Notes under the pieces: model-generated | Seen by the model: only the letters and a program-made list of their open reading frames with translations | What the model was told of the DNA's origin: nothing | Database searches by the model: none | Source of the DNA: Microbacterium excoecariae | Lineage (GTDB): Bacteria; Actinomycetota; Actinomycetes; Actinomycetales; Microbacteriaceae | Assembly (NCBI RefSeq): GCF_011326725.1 | Contig: NZ_JAANCO010000001.1 | Location: 1,584,633 to 1,648,632 of the forward strand | Reading direction: 5' to 3' | DNA length: 64,000 nt | Translations under genes and position numbers: made by a program | Part shown: positions 46,679 to 54,407 of the stretch, piece after piece | Layout of the letters: every line of letters begins with the position of its first letter | Position numbering within the stretch: position 1 is the stretch's first letter

Positions 46679-48528
46679 TGCCCCGGATCCGTCAGGCGGA
46701 CGTCGAGGAGGTCAAGGCGCGCACGAACATCGCCGACATCATCGGCGAACGCGTGGCGCTCAAGTCGGCCGGCGTGGGGTCGTTGAAGGGCCTGTGCCCG
46801 TTCCATGACGAGCGCAGCCCGAGCTTCAATGTGCGGCCGAGCCAGGGGTTTTACCACTGCTTCGGGTGCGGGGTCTCGGGGGACGTGTACACGTTCCTGC
46901 GCGAGATGGATCACCTGACCTTCGCGGAGGCCGTCGAGCGCGTCGCCCAGCGCGTCGGGTTCACGCTGCACTACGAGGAGGGCGGCGGGCCGGCCCCCGA
47001 GACCAGCGGGCGCGCGCGGCTCTACGCGGCGCACACCCAGGCCGTGGAGTTCTTCCGCGCGCAGCTCGGATCCCCCGAGGCGGAGGCCGCGCGCGCCTTC
47101 CTCGGCCAGCGCGGGTTCGATCCCGGCGCGGCGTCGCACTTCGGCGTCGGGTACGCGCCGAAGGGGTGGGACGCGCTGCTGAAGGCGCTCACGGGGCAGG
47201 GGTTCAGCCGCGAGGAGCTGATCACGGCGGGCCTCGTCTCGACGAACCAGCGCGGCGGCGTGTACGACCGATTCCGCGGCCGCGTGATGTGGCCGATCCG
47301 CGACGTCACCGGCCAGACGATCGGCTTCGGCGCCCGCAAGCTCTACGACGACGATCAGGGACCGAAGTACCTCAACACCCCCGAGACCCCGATCTATAAG
47401 AAGAACCAGGTGCTTTACGGGCTGGACCTGGCCAAGCGCGACATCGCCCGCGGAGACCCGAAGCGCGTCGTCGTCGTGGAGGGGTACACCGACGTCATGG
47501 CCTGCCATCTGGCGGGCGTGACGACCGCCGTGGCCACGTGCGGCACCGCGTTCGGCAGCGAACACATCCGGACGCTCCGACGCATCATGGGCGACGACTC
47601 GGCTACGGGAGAGGTGATCTTCACCTTCGACGGCGACGAGGCCGGGCAGAAGGCCGCGCTCCGGGCCTTTTCGGAGGCGGACCGGTTCGCGGCCCAGACC
47701 TTCGTCGCGGTCGCCCCCGACGGGCTGGACCCGTGCGACCTGCGCCTGCAGCGCGGCGACGCCGCGGTCGGCGCGCTCCTCGACCACAAGACGCCGATGT
47801 TCGAGTTCGTCATCGACCGCAAGATCTCGGGCTTCTCGCTGTCGAGCGTCGAGGGGCGCGTGGGCGCGCTCCGCCAGGCCGCCCCCGTGGTCGCCGAGAT
47901 CCGCGATCGGCTCCTTCGCCCCGGCTACGAGCGCGTGCTCGCGCGCCGGCTCGGCATGGATCCGACCGACGTGCACCGCGAGGTGGAGCAGGCGGCGCGG
48001 GGCGGATCCGCGCGCGAACGGCAGACGCCTGTCGCGGCCGCGCCCGCCACCGCCTCGCCCGCCGTCACACTCCAGACGCTGCCGCGCACGACCGACGCGG
48101 TCGTCGAGCGGGACGCCCTCACGGGCATCCTGCAGTACGGACACCGCATCGACCCGACGCTTCTGCAGCGCGCGCTGGGCGTGGCGTTCCGCGTGCCGGC
48201 TCTGGACGCCGTGCGCGCCGCGATCTTCTCCGTCGACCGCACCCAGCCCGGCTGGGGCCAGGCCGCGATCGACGCCCTCCCGCAGGCGCTGACGCAGCTG
48301 GGCGGCGAGGTGCTGATGCGCGACTTCCCCGCTCGCGACGAGGAGCACGCCGCGGTGTCGGCGAACGCGCTGTGCCGGCGGCTCATCGTGCGGGCGCTCG
48401 ACGCGGAGAAGCAGGAGCTCCTGGGCGCGCTGCAGCGTGCCGAGCCGCAGTCGAACGAGGGGCGCGCGGTCGGGATGCGCCTCCGCGACCTCGAGACGGA
48501 GCGGCGCCGGCTCGTCGACGAGCAGTAG
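46678..48528 (+). CDS. dnaG: DNA primase DnaG
   Basis: A 616-residue primase that makes RNA primers at the fork. The N-terminal zinc domain has CPFHDERSPSF and HCFGCG (about 39-64). The core has the EGYTDVMA TOPRIM Glu near 268 and FDGDEAGQ near 317-324. The C-terminal helicase-binding domain is preceded by an Ala/Thr/Pro linker (about 450-470). ATG 46678 shares its A with the dgt stop codon. Confidence 0.97.
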   Translation: MPRIRQADVEEVKARTNIADIIGERVALKSAGVGSLKGLCPFHDERSPSFNVRPSQGFYHCFGCGVSGDVYTFLREMDHLTFAEAVERVAQRVGFTLHYEEGGGPAPETSGRARLYAAHTQAVEFFRAQLGSPEAEAARAFLGQRGFDPGAASHFGVGYAPKGWDALLKALTGQGFSREELITAGLVSTNQRGGVYDRFRGRVMWPIRDVTGQTIGFGARKLYDDDQGPKYLNTPETPIYKKNQVLYGLDLAKRDIARGDPKRVVVVEGYTDVMACHLAGVTTAVATCGTAFGSEHIRTLRRIMGDDSATGEVIFTFDGDEAGQKAALRAFSEADRFAAQTFVAVAPDGLDPCDLRLQRGDAAVGALLDHKTPMFEFVIDRKISGFSLSSVEGRVGALRQAAPVVAEIRDRLLRPGYERVLARRLGMDPTDVHREVEQAARGGSARERQTPVAAAPATASPAVTLQTLPRTTDAVVERDALTGILQYGHRIDPTLLQRALGVAFRVPALDAVRAAIFSVDRTQPGWGQAAIDALPQALTQLGGEVLMRDFPARDEEHAAVSANALCRRLIVRALDAEKQELLGALQRAEPQSNEGRAVGMRLRDLETERRRLVDEQ

Positions 48529-48574
48529 GCGCGCCGCGCGCGACCGGCGCGGATGCGCGGGCAGGATGGAAACC

Positions 48575-49378
48575 ATGGCGTTGCCCGATCTCACCGACCA
48601 TGCGCTCGACCTCGACGACGTCAGCGTGGCACGCGGGCGCGGCGGCCAGGCCGTGCGGGCCGTCGACGGCGTCTCGTGGCGCGTCCCGTACGGCGGCGCG
48701 CTCGTCGTGTCCGGGGCGACCGGGTCCGGCAAGTCGGCGCTGGCCGCCGCGATCGCGGGCCGCGAGACGCGCGTGACGCGCATCGTCGGGGGCGCGGCCC
48801 GGGTGTGCGGCGTGAACGCGCGGCGACCCGGGCGATCGCGCAGCGTGTGGACGTATCGCGTCGGTTACCTCGCGCAGGACGGCGGCCCCGCGCTCAACCG
48901 CGATCTGACGGTCGGCGAGTCGATCGTCGAGCCGATCGTGGAGCGGGACGCGCATGTGGACCGGCGCCGGCTCGAGCAGCGCGTCTCGCGCCTGCTCGAC
49001 GAGGTGCGCCTGCCGCTCGGCGCGGCGGCGCGGTACCCGCACGAGCTCAGCGCGGGCATGCGCCAGCGCGTGGCGCTGGCGCGCGCCCTGGTGCTGGATC
49101 CGCGCCTGCTGGTCGCGGACGAGCCGCTCGCGGGCATCGACGTCGAGGTGCGACACGTCGTGCGCGACGCGATTCTCGCCCGGCGCGCGCAGTGGGGCAT
49201 GGCCCTCCTCGCGGTCTCGAACGACGACGCGTTCGCGGAGGAGCTCTCCGCGGATCGCATCGTGCTCGAGGGCGGGCACGTGACGGCGGTGCAGCGAAGC
49301 GGATCCGAGCCGCTCGCGACGCCCGGTGCGGCGTCGGCCGCCGCGTTCCTCTCCGGCGAGCCGCGACGCGCCCGGTGA
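48575..49378 (+). CDS. Lone ABC-type ATPase, peptide-transporter-like, with altered H-loop
   Basis: A 267-residue nucleotide-binding domain protein without an adjacent permease. Walker A is GATGSGKS near residue 49; the Q-loop is GYLAQDGGPALN; the signature reads ELSAGMRQRVALARAL, close to DppD/DppF; Walker B is LLVADEPLAGID. The switch His that normally follows Walker B is missing: the segment reads LLAVSNDDAFAEEL. ATP hydrolysis may therefore be slow or absent. It begins 46 nt after dnaG and ends just before the tRNA-Asn promoter. It may be a relic of a transporter operon or an ATPase with a distant partner. Confidence 0.82.
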   Translation: MALPDLTDHALDLDDVSVARGRGGQAVRAVDGVSWRVPYGGALVVSGATGSGKSALAAAIAGRETRVTRIVGGAARVCGVNARRPGRSRSVWTYRVGYLAQDGGPALNRDLTVGESIVEPIVERDAHVDRRRLEQRVSRLLDEVRLPLGAAARYPHELSAGMRQRVALARALVLDPRLLVADEPLAGIDVEVRHVVRDAILARRAQWGMALLAVSNDDAFAEELSADRIVLEGGHVTAVQRSGSEPLATPGAASAAAFLSGEPRRAR

Positions 49379-49413
49379 GCGCGCCCGTTTCGCGTTCGAG
49401 GCGCATCGTTTGC

Positions 49414-49419
49414 TAAGCT
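49414..49419 (+). promoter_or_regulatory. Candidate -10 of tRNA-Asn
   Basis: TAAGCT, 33 nt before the mature 5' end, leaving a leader of about 27 nt for RNase P to remove. Confidence 0.4.
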
Positions 49420-49452
49420 GTTCGAGTTGCGCACGTAGCGCGTCGCACGTTT

Positions 49453-49527
49453 TCCTCGGTAGCTCAATGGCAGAGCAATCGGCTGTTAACCGATAGGTTG
49501 TTGGTTCGAGTCCAACCCGGGGAGCCA
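49453..49527 (+). tRNA. tRNA-Asn (GTT)
   Basis: A complete cloverleaf. The acceptor arm TCCTCGG pairs with CCGGGGA. The D arm carries AGCTCAATGGCAGAGC. The anticodon stem ATCGG/CCGAT encloses loop CTGTTAA with anticodon GTT. The T arm has GGTTCGAGTCC. Discriminator G is followed by an encoded CCA (49525-49527). A strong terminator follows within 3 nt. Confidence 0.97.
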
Positions 49528-49529
49528 GC

Positions 49530-49566
49530 AAAAACCCCCGAAGCTCGCAGAGCCTCGGGGGTTTTC
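49530..49566. terminator. Intrinsic terminator after tRNA-Asn
   Basis: An A-run, CCCCCG stem and matching CGGGGG followed by TTTT form a stem of about 16 bp with one mismatch (left arm 49531-49546, right arm 49551-49565). This is the only hairpin here with a clear T-tract in both directions; it serves the tRNA and the convergent lipoprotein gene. Confidence 0.92.
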
Positions 49567-49613
49567 TCGCGCCAGGCCGGGGCGGATCCGCACGCCGCGG
49601 ATCCGCCCCAGGC

Positions 49614-50153
49614 TCAGGCGCCGAAGCCCTCGAGCGTGCCCTCGGTCTGCGTGATGGAGGCGCCGTCCTCGGACTGGAAGATCAGGCACTGGATCTTGTC
49701 GTCGCCGTCGGCCCAGGACATCTCGGTAGGGGAGTAGTACGTGAAGTACAGGGTCTCGGAGTCCTCGTACGCGATGCCGGCAAAGTCCTCGAACGCGTTG
49801 TAGCACCGCTCGTCCGCGTCGGCCTGGATCTCCTCGACGCCGGGCCACGCCGACCCGAGGTCGAGCGCGTACTCGTGGTAGAACTCGTAGTCGTGCGGCT
49901 CGTCGCAGGGCACGACCTCGACGCTCTGGACCTCGTCGGATTCCTCACCGGGGCCGAGCAGGCAGTCGCCGACCTGGATGTCGAAGACGGACTCGGTGCC
50001 GGACTCGGTCACCTCCGACGTGTCCTCGTCGCGCTGGGCGCCGCCTGTGAGGTCGCTAATGGCGCCGCACCCCGTGAGCGCGGAGGCGACGACGAGACCC
50101 GCGCCGGCCAGGGCGAGGGCGTGACGGGGGCGGAGTCGTGCGGAGGTAATCAT
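49614..50153 (-). CDS. Lipoprotein with septum-formation-like domain
   Basis: A secreted lipoprotein of 179 residues. The signal peptide ends in lipobox LTGC with Cys29. The mature part is acidic and contains VGDCLLGPGEESDEVQSVEVVPCDEPHDYEFYHEY, the Cys-containing pattern of the actinobacterial Septum_form family, and two further Cys (RCYNAF, IQCLIF) that could form disulphides. The function is unknown. A TATCCT -10 lies about 75 nt upstream on the minus strand (50228-50233). Confidence 0.8.
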   Translation of the reverse strand: MITSARLRPRHALALAGAGLVVASALTGCGAISDLTGGAQRDEDTSEVTESGTESVFDIQVGDCLLGPGEESDEVQSVEVVPCDEPHDYEFYHEYALDLGSAWPGVEEIQADADERCYNAFEDFAGIAYEDSETLYFTYYSPTEMSWADGDDKIQCLIFQSEDGASITQTEGTLEGFGA

Positions 50154-50227
50154 GGTCTCGTCCTGTCTGTGCGGTGCATGCGAAAGGGCGGCCGGCTGCG
50201 GGCCGGTCGTGCGTGTCCCCGCGGGCC

Positions 50228-50233
50228 AGGATA
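50228..50233 (-). promoter_or_regulatory. Candidate -10 of the lipoprotein gene
   Basis: TATCCT on the minus strand. It would give a 5' leader of roughly 65-70 nt, unlike the leaderless genes nearby. The leader contains a GC-rich inverted segment around 50190-50210. Confidence 0.35.
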
Positions 50234-50262
50234 GCCGCTCGGCCGCCGGGGCACGACGGACC

Positions 50263-50829
50263 CTACGGCGTGACGTCGTCGGACCCGGGGGTCCAGCTCG
50301 CCCCCGGGCGGCCCCATCCCCGCTTCTTGGAGATCTTCTGCGCGGTCTTCCAGTCGCGATCCGAGACGCGGTCGATGTAGATCACGCCGTCGAGGTGGTC
50401 GAACTCGTGCTGCATGATGCGGGCGCGCCAGCCCGAGACCTCGATGCGCACGGCGGCGCCCGCGAGGTCCGTGCCGGTGACGACGACGCGGTCGGACCGC
50501 CGGAGCGGGAAGCTCTCGCCGGGGAAGGAGAGGCACCCCTCGGACTCCTCGTCCTCGTCCGGCTCGCCCGGCTCCGTCGGCACCATCCACAGTTCCGGGT
50601 TGATGACCTCGCCGCGCCACGGGGCGCCGTCGTCGTCCTCGTAGGTGTACGTGTAGATCCGCAGGGCCACACCCACCTGCGGGGCCGCGAGACCGACGCC
50701 CGGGGCCGCGTCCATCGTCTCGTACATGTCGGCGACGAGGGTCCGGATCTCGTCCGTGACCGCCTCGACGGGGTCGGCGGGGGCGTGGAGGACGGGGTCG
50801 CCCCAGATGCGAATGGGCAAGATGGCCAT
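50263..50829 (-). CDS. def: Peptide deformylase
   Basis: A 188-residue metalloenzyme that removes the formyl group from nascent proteins. All three signatures are intact: GVGLAAPQVG (44-53), EGCLS (metal Cys99) and QHEFDHLDG (His141, Glu142, His145). An acidic insertion (GEPDEDEES, 88-96) before the second motif and a basic C-terminal tail are usual in actinobacterial forms. ATG 50829 follows TACGCT by 6 nt. Confidence 0.96.
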   Translation of the reverse strand: MAILPIRIWGDPVLHAPADPVEAVTDEIRTLVADMYETMDAAPGVGLAAPQVGVALRIYTYTYEDDDGAPWRGEVINPELWMVPTEPGEPDEDEESEGCLSFPGESFPLRRSDRVVVTGTDLAGAAVRIEVSGWRARIMQHEFDHLDGVIYIDRVSDRDWKTAQKISKKRGWGRPGASWTPGSDDVTP

Positions 50830-50835
50830 GCGGTC

Positions 50836-50841
50836 AGCGTA
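50836..50841 (-). promoter_or_regulatory. -10 element of def (leaderless)
   Basis: TACGCT on the minus strand, 6 nt before ATG 50829. Confidence 0.5.
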
Positions 50842-50899
50842 TCCCGCCGACCCGCGCGAACCCTCGGGACACCTCCATGGCGGGGCGGGCCGCGCCCAG

Positions 50900-50905
50900 T
50901 AGGCT
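50900..50905 (+). promoter_or_regulatory. -10 element of the DMT transporter gene (leaderless)
   Basis: TAGGCT, 7 nt before GTG 50913 and 10 nt before ATG 50916. The same hexamer recurs at the tRNA-Met promoter 1 kb downstream. Confidence 0.5.
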
Positions 50906-50912
50906 CGTACCC

Positions 50913-51914
50913 GTGATGACGCAGATCGCGAGCGCGGGCGTATCGACCGACGAGATCGTGGGGCTGTTCGATAACCCCGCGCTGCTTTTGGGGATCCCGC
51001 TCGCGATCGCGGGGGCGGTCTTCATGTCGCTCGGGGCGCAGTTCCAGAGCCAGGGTGTGCGCAAGGTCGAGCGGCTGTCCGGATCCTCGGGGCGGAGCGG
51101 CCTGGCCGGCGGTCACGTCCTCTCCCTCGTCCGCCGACCGTCGTGGCTCATCGGGACCGCGCTGCTCGGCGCCGCGATCCTGTGCCAGCTCTCGGCGCTC
51201 GCCGTTGCGCCGCTCATCGTCGTGCAGCCCCTGGGCGCGATCTCCCTCGTCATCACGACGCTGCTGAACGCGCAGGCCACGGGCCACACGCCGACGCGCG
51301 CCTCGCTGACCTCCATCGGGCTGTGCATCGGGGGCATCTTCGTCTTCGTGCTCTTCGCCGCCCTGTACGCCGTCGAGACGCCGCTCGAGGAGCGCCAGCT
51401 CTTCATGCTGCTCGCCATCCTGCTCGTCGTCCTCATCGTCGTGGGCGTCGCGTGGCTCGTCTTCCGCCAGCGCGCGGGCGCGCTGTTCTACATCAGCGCG
51501 GCCGGGGTCCTCTACGGCTTCGTCGCGACCCTCGCGAAGGTGGTCATCAAGCGCTTCCAGGCCGCGGACATCGACTTCGCGACGATCGCGTGTCTGATCG
51601 CGCTCGTCGCGGCGGCGGCGGCGGGCGCCTACTTCGTGCAGACCGCGTATTCGGCGGGCCCGCCTGACCTCGTCATCGCGGGGCTCACCGTGATCGACCC
51701 GATCGTCGCCGTCATCATCGGCGCGAGCCTGCTGGGCGAGGCGGCGAACACCCCCGTGTGGACGCTGATCGTGTGGGTGGTCGCGGGCGGCGTCGCCGCC
51801 GTCGGCGTCGTCATGCTCGCCCGGAGCCACCCGCAGGTCATCAGCGAGAGCCAGGAGCTCCCGATCACGCGCGGCAGCGGCACGGATCCCGAATCGCCGC
51901 CCGAGTCCCGGTAG
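50913..51914 (+). CDS. DMT-superfamily / NIPA-like membrane transporter
   Basis: A 333-residue membrane protein with about nine or ten hydrophobic helices. The GIPLAIAGAVFMSLGAQFQSQGV start, followed later by QLSALAVAPLIVVQPLGAISLVI and a second-half repeat (DLVIAGLTVIDPIVAVIIGASLLGE), resembles the drug/metabolite and NIPA-type transporters. The substrate (metal ion or metabolite) is unknown. The C-terminus is hydrophilic. GTG 50913 fits leaderless spacing; ATG 50916 is equally possible. Its TAG stop codon lies inside the -10 of the following tRNA gene. Confidence 0.85.
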   Translation: MMTQIASAGVSTDEIVGLFDNPALLLGIPLAIAGAVFMSLGAQFQSQGVRKVERLSGSSGRSGLAGGHVLSLVRRPSWLIGTALLGAAILCQLSALAVAPLIVVQPLGAISLVITTLLNAQATGHTPTRASLTSIGLCIGGIFVFVLFAALYAVETPLEERQLFMLLAILLVVLIVVGVAWLVFRQRAGALFYISAAGVLYGFVATLAKVVIKRFQAADIDFATIACLIALVAAAAAGAYFVQTAYSAGPPDLVIAGLTVIDPIVAVIIGASLLGEAANTPVWTLIVWVVAGGVAAVGVVMLARSHPQVISESQELPITRGSGTDPESPPESR

Positions 51915-51917
51915 GCT
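51912..51917 (+). promoter_or_regulatory. -10 of tRNA-Met overlapping the transporter stop codon
   Basis: TAGGCT, 12 nt before the mature tRNA 5' end. The first three bases are the stop codon of the DMT transporter gene. Confidence 0.5.
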
Positions 51918-51929
51918 CGAACCTATCCC

Positions 51930-52004
51930 GGGGCGGTAGCCAAGATGGTCAAGGCAGCGAGCTCATAACTCGACGATCCGTGGGTTCAAGTCCCACCCGC
52001 CCCA
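51930..52004 (+). tRNA. tRNA-Met (CAT), elongator or Ile2 not resolved
   Basis: 75 nt. Acceptor GGGGCGG pairs with CCGCCCC, with discriminator A. The D stem is GCC/GGC. The anticodon loop CTCATAA holds CAT, with one mismatched pair at the top of the anticodon stem. The T arm GTGGG/CCCAC encloses TTCAAGT. CCA is not encoded (CCG follows). A fully paired first acceptor base pair excludes an initiator. A lysidine-modified Ile2 tRNA is not ruled out. Confidence 0.9.
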
Positions 52005-52069
52005 CCGTGTGACCTCGCGCGCACGTCTCGTGACGCGCGCGCATCGCCTGCGCGGCGGCGAACCGCGTG

Positions 52070-52098
52070 TTGTGTATCTCGCGCGGGTGGGACACAAT
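52070..52098 (+). promoter_or_regulatory. Candidate promoter of the DUF3145 gene
   Basis: TTGTGT (52070-52075), 17-nt spacer, CACAAT (52093-52098). It would give a leader of about 80 nt containing the hairpin at 52144-52169. Confidence 0.4.
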
Positions 52099-52143
52099 AC
52101 GAAGACATCCGAATACGCACGTCATCGCCTGATCGAGAACCGG

Positions 52144-52169
52144 CAGGTGCGGAGGGGAAGCCGCACCTG
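52144..52169 (+). promoter_or_regulatory. 5'-leader hairpin before the DUF3145 gene
   Basis: CAGGTGCGG (52144-52152) pairs perfectly with CCGCACCTG (52161-52169), with an 8-nt purine loop, ending 16 nt before ATG 52186. It leaves the GGAGAG ribosome site free. The role is unknown; it may stabilise the mRNA or bind a ligand or protein. Confidence 0.5.
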
Positions 52170-52185
52170 AAGAAACGGAGAGATC

Positions 52186-52683
52186 ATGGCGACACCGGTT
52201 GCGCGCGGAGTGGTCTTCATCCACTCGGCACCTAAGGCGCTGTGCCCCCACCTCGAGTGGGCGGTCGGGCGCTCCATTGGGCGTGCCGTGAACTTCGCGT
52301 GGCAGGACCAGCCGGCGCTATCCGGCGCGCGCCGCGCCGAGTTCGTGTGGGATGGCTACGCCGGCACGGGCGCGGCGATCGCGACGGCGATCCGCGGCTG
52401 GGAGCATCTCCGCTTCGAGGTGACCGAGGAGCCGACGCCCGGGACCACGGGCGGTCGCTGGATGCACACCCCGGACCTCGGGGTGCACTTCTCGCAGATG
52501 GACGCCGGCGGCAGCGTGGTCGTCCCGGAGGAGCGGATCCGCGCGGCCCTCGAGCTCCGCGATGCCCTCGACGTGCGCCGCGAGCTCGACGTGGCGCTCG
52601 GCACGGCCTGGGACGACGAGCTCGAGATCTTCCGCACGGCGGGGGACGACGCCCCCGTGGTCTGGCTGCACAAGGTCGGCTGA
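52186..52683 (+). CDS. DUF3145 family protein
   Basis: A soluble 165-residue protein of the actinobacterial DUF3145 family, whose function is unknown. Conserved-looking segments are RGVVFIHSAPKALCPHLEWAVGR near the start, RRAEFVWDGYAGTGAAIATAIRGW and the end DDAPVVWLHKVG. ATG 52186 follows GGAGAG. It converges on the fatty-acid synthesis cluster across a strong terminator, a neighbourhood I associate with this family, so a link to lipid metabolism is possible but not shown. Confidence 0.88.
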   Translation: MATPVARGVVFIHSAPKALCPHLEWAVGRSIGRAVNFAWQDQPALSGARRAEFVWDGYAGTGAAIATAIRGWEHLRFEVTEEPTPGTTGGRWMHTPDLGVHFSQMDAGGSVVVPEERIRAALELRDALDVRRELDVALGTAWDDELEIFRTAGDDAPVVWLHKVG

Positions 52684-52707
52684 GACCCCGACGCAGCCCA
52701 CACAGCT

Positions 52708-52743
52708 CAGCGCCCTCCGGGAGAGAACTCCCGGAGGGCGCTG
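52708..52743. terminator. Bidirectional terminator between the DUF3145 gene and fabF
   Basis: A perfect 13-bp stem (52711-52723 with 52728-52740), extendable to 16 bp, with loop AGAA, between convergent stop codons. Confidence 0.9.
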
Positions 52744-52758
52744 TACGTGCGTGCGGCG

Positions 52759-54000
52759 TCAGCCGTCGTAGGTCGCGAACGCGGCGACGGCGTTGTGGCC
52801 GCCGAAGCCGAACGAGTTGCTGATCGCCAGCTGCGGCCCGTCCGCGAGCTCCTGCGGCTCCGACGCGGCGCGTACCGGGATGGCCGGGTCCTGGTTGGCG
52901 AGGTTGATCGTCGGCGGCGCGACGCGCTCCTGGATCGCGCGGACCGTGAAGACCGACTCGATCGCACCCGTCCCGCCGAGGAGGTGGCCCGTTGAGGCCT
53001 TCGTCGCGGACACGGGGATCTGCGTCGCGCGGTCGCCGAAGACGTTCCGCATCGCGGCGAACTCGGCCGGGTCGCCCACCGGGGTGGACGTCGCGTGGGC
53101 GTTGATGTGCGTGACGTCGTCGGGCGTCTTTCCCGCCTGCGCGAGCGCGTTCAGCATCGCGCGGGTTGCTCCCGCGCCCGAGGGGTCGTTCGCCGTGATG
53201 TGGTGCGAGTCGGCGGTGACGCCGGTGCCCGCGAGGACGGCGTGGATCCGCGCACCGCGCGCGAGCGCGTGCTCCTCGGTCTCCAGCACGAGCACGGCCG
53301 CGCCCTCGCCCATCACGAACCCGTCGCGGTCGCTGTCGAAGGGGCGCGAGGCCGTCTCCGGCGAGTCGTTGCGGCGCGACAGGGCCTGCATGGAGGCGAA
53401 CGAGGCGATGGTGATCGGGTGGATCGCCGACTCGGCGCCGCCCGCGATGATGATGTCGGCGTCGCCCGCCTGCAGGTGCTCGTATGCGCTCGCGAGCGAC
53501 TCGACGCTCGACGCGCACGCGGACGCGACGGTGCGCGCGAACGCCTTTGCGCCGAAGTGGAGCGAGAGGAATCCGGCCGCCGAGTTCGGCATGAGCATCG
53601 GAACCGTCATCGGCATGACGCGACGCGGTCCCTTCTCGCGCAGCGTGTCCCAGGCGTTCAGCAGCGTCCAGACGCCGCCGATGCCGGTCGCGAAGTCGAC
53701 GCCGAGGCGCTCGGGGTCCACCTCGGGCGCGCCCGCGTCCTCCCAGGCCTCCTTCGCGGCGACGAGCGCGAACTGCGTCGAGATGTCGAGGCGCTTCGCC
53801 GTGGGGCGATCGAGGATCTCTTCCGGCCGCACGATCGCCTCGGCGGCGAAGGTGACGGGGAGGTTGTACTCCTCGACCCACTCGTGCTCGAGGGCGCGCG
53901 CGCCCGAGGCGCCGCCCAGGAGGTTCTTCCAGTTGTCGGCGACCGTTCCGCCGATTGCGGACGTGGCGCCCATGCCCGTCACGACGATGCGCTTGGTCAT
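52759..54000 (-). CDS. fabF: 3-oxoacyl-ACP synthase II
   Basis: A 413-residue condensing enzyme that elongates acyl-ACP with malonyl-ACP. The nucleophile is Cys162 in VASACASSVES. The two His lie in NAHATSTPVGD (about 300-310) and KASTGHLLGGTGAIES (about 340), and the C-terminus has NSFGFGGHNA. AAGGAAACC precedes ATG 54000. Last gene of the leftward fab operon, 77 nt after acpP. Confidence 0.96.
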   Translation of the reverse strand: MTKRIVVTGMGATSAIGGTVADNWKNLLGGASGARALEHEWVEEYNLPVTFAAEAIVRPEEILDRPTAKRLDISTQFALVAAKEAWEDAGAPEVDPERLGVDFATGIGGVWTLLNAWDTLREKGPRRVMPMTVPMLMPNSAAGFLSLHFGAKAFARTVASACASSVESLASAYEHLQAGDADIIIAGGAESAIHPITIASFASMQALSRRNDSPETASRPFDSDRDGFVMGEGAAVLVLETEEHALARGARIHAVLAGTGVTADSHHITANDPSGAGATRAMLNALAQAGKTPDDVTHINAHATSTPVGDPAEFAAMRNVFGDRATQIPVSATKASTGHLLGGTGAIESVFTVRAIQERVAPPTINLANQDPAIPVRAASEPQELADGPQLAISNSFGFGGHNAVAAFATYDG

Positions 54001-54077
54001 TGGTGGTTTCCTTGCTCCGAATGTTCAGGTGGGACGACGGTGCCGCGCCGCGCACGGCGACGCGGCACCGTCACGCA

Positions 54078-54326
54078 TCACTCCGAGTGGGAGGTGATGA
54101 AGTCGACGGCGTCCTTCACCGTCTTGAGGTTCTTGACCTCGTCGTCGGGGATGGTCACGCCGAACTTCTCCTCGGCGTTGACGACGATCGTCATCATCGA
54201 GATCGAGTCGATGTCGAGGTCGTCCGTGAAGGACTTCTCGAGCGCGACCTCGCCGGCGTCGATTCCGGTCTCGTCGGTGATGAGCTCGGCCAGGCCCGCG
54301 AGGACCTCGTCGGTGTTGAGTGCCAT
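54078..54326 (-). CDS. acpP: Acyl carrier protein
   Basis: An 82-residue acidic carrier of growing acyl chains. The phosphopantetheine Ser is Ser41 in DLDIDSISMM. The frame opens upstream, but ATG 54326 is preceded by AAGGAGA at 7 nt and gives the usual size. It lies between fabH and fabF, as in other actinobacterial type II clusters. Confidence 0.97.
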   Translation of the reverse strand: MALNTDEVLAGLAELITDETGIDAGEVALEKSFTDDLDIDSISMMTIVVNAEEKFGVTIPDDEVKNLKTVKDAVDFITSHSE

Positions 54327-54407
54327 GGGGATGTCTCCTTGTCGTGGCGATGGGGGATTCGGATTCAACGGAAACCGCCTCACAGTCTATGGGCGGCGCC
54401 GCCGATG

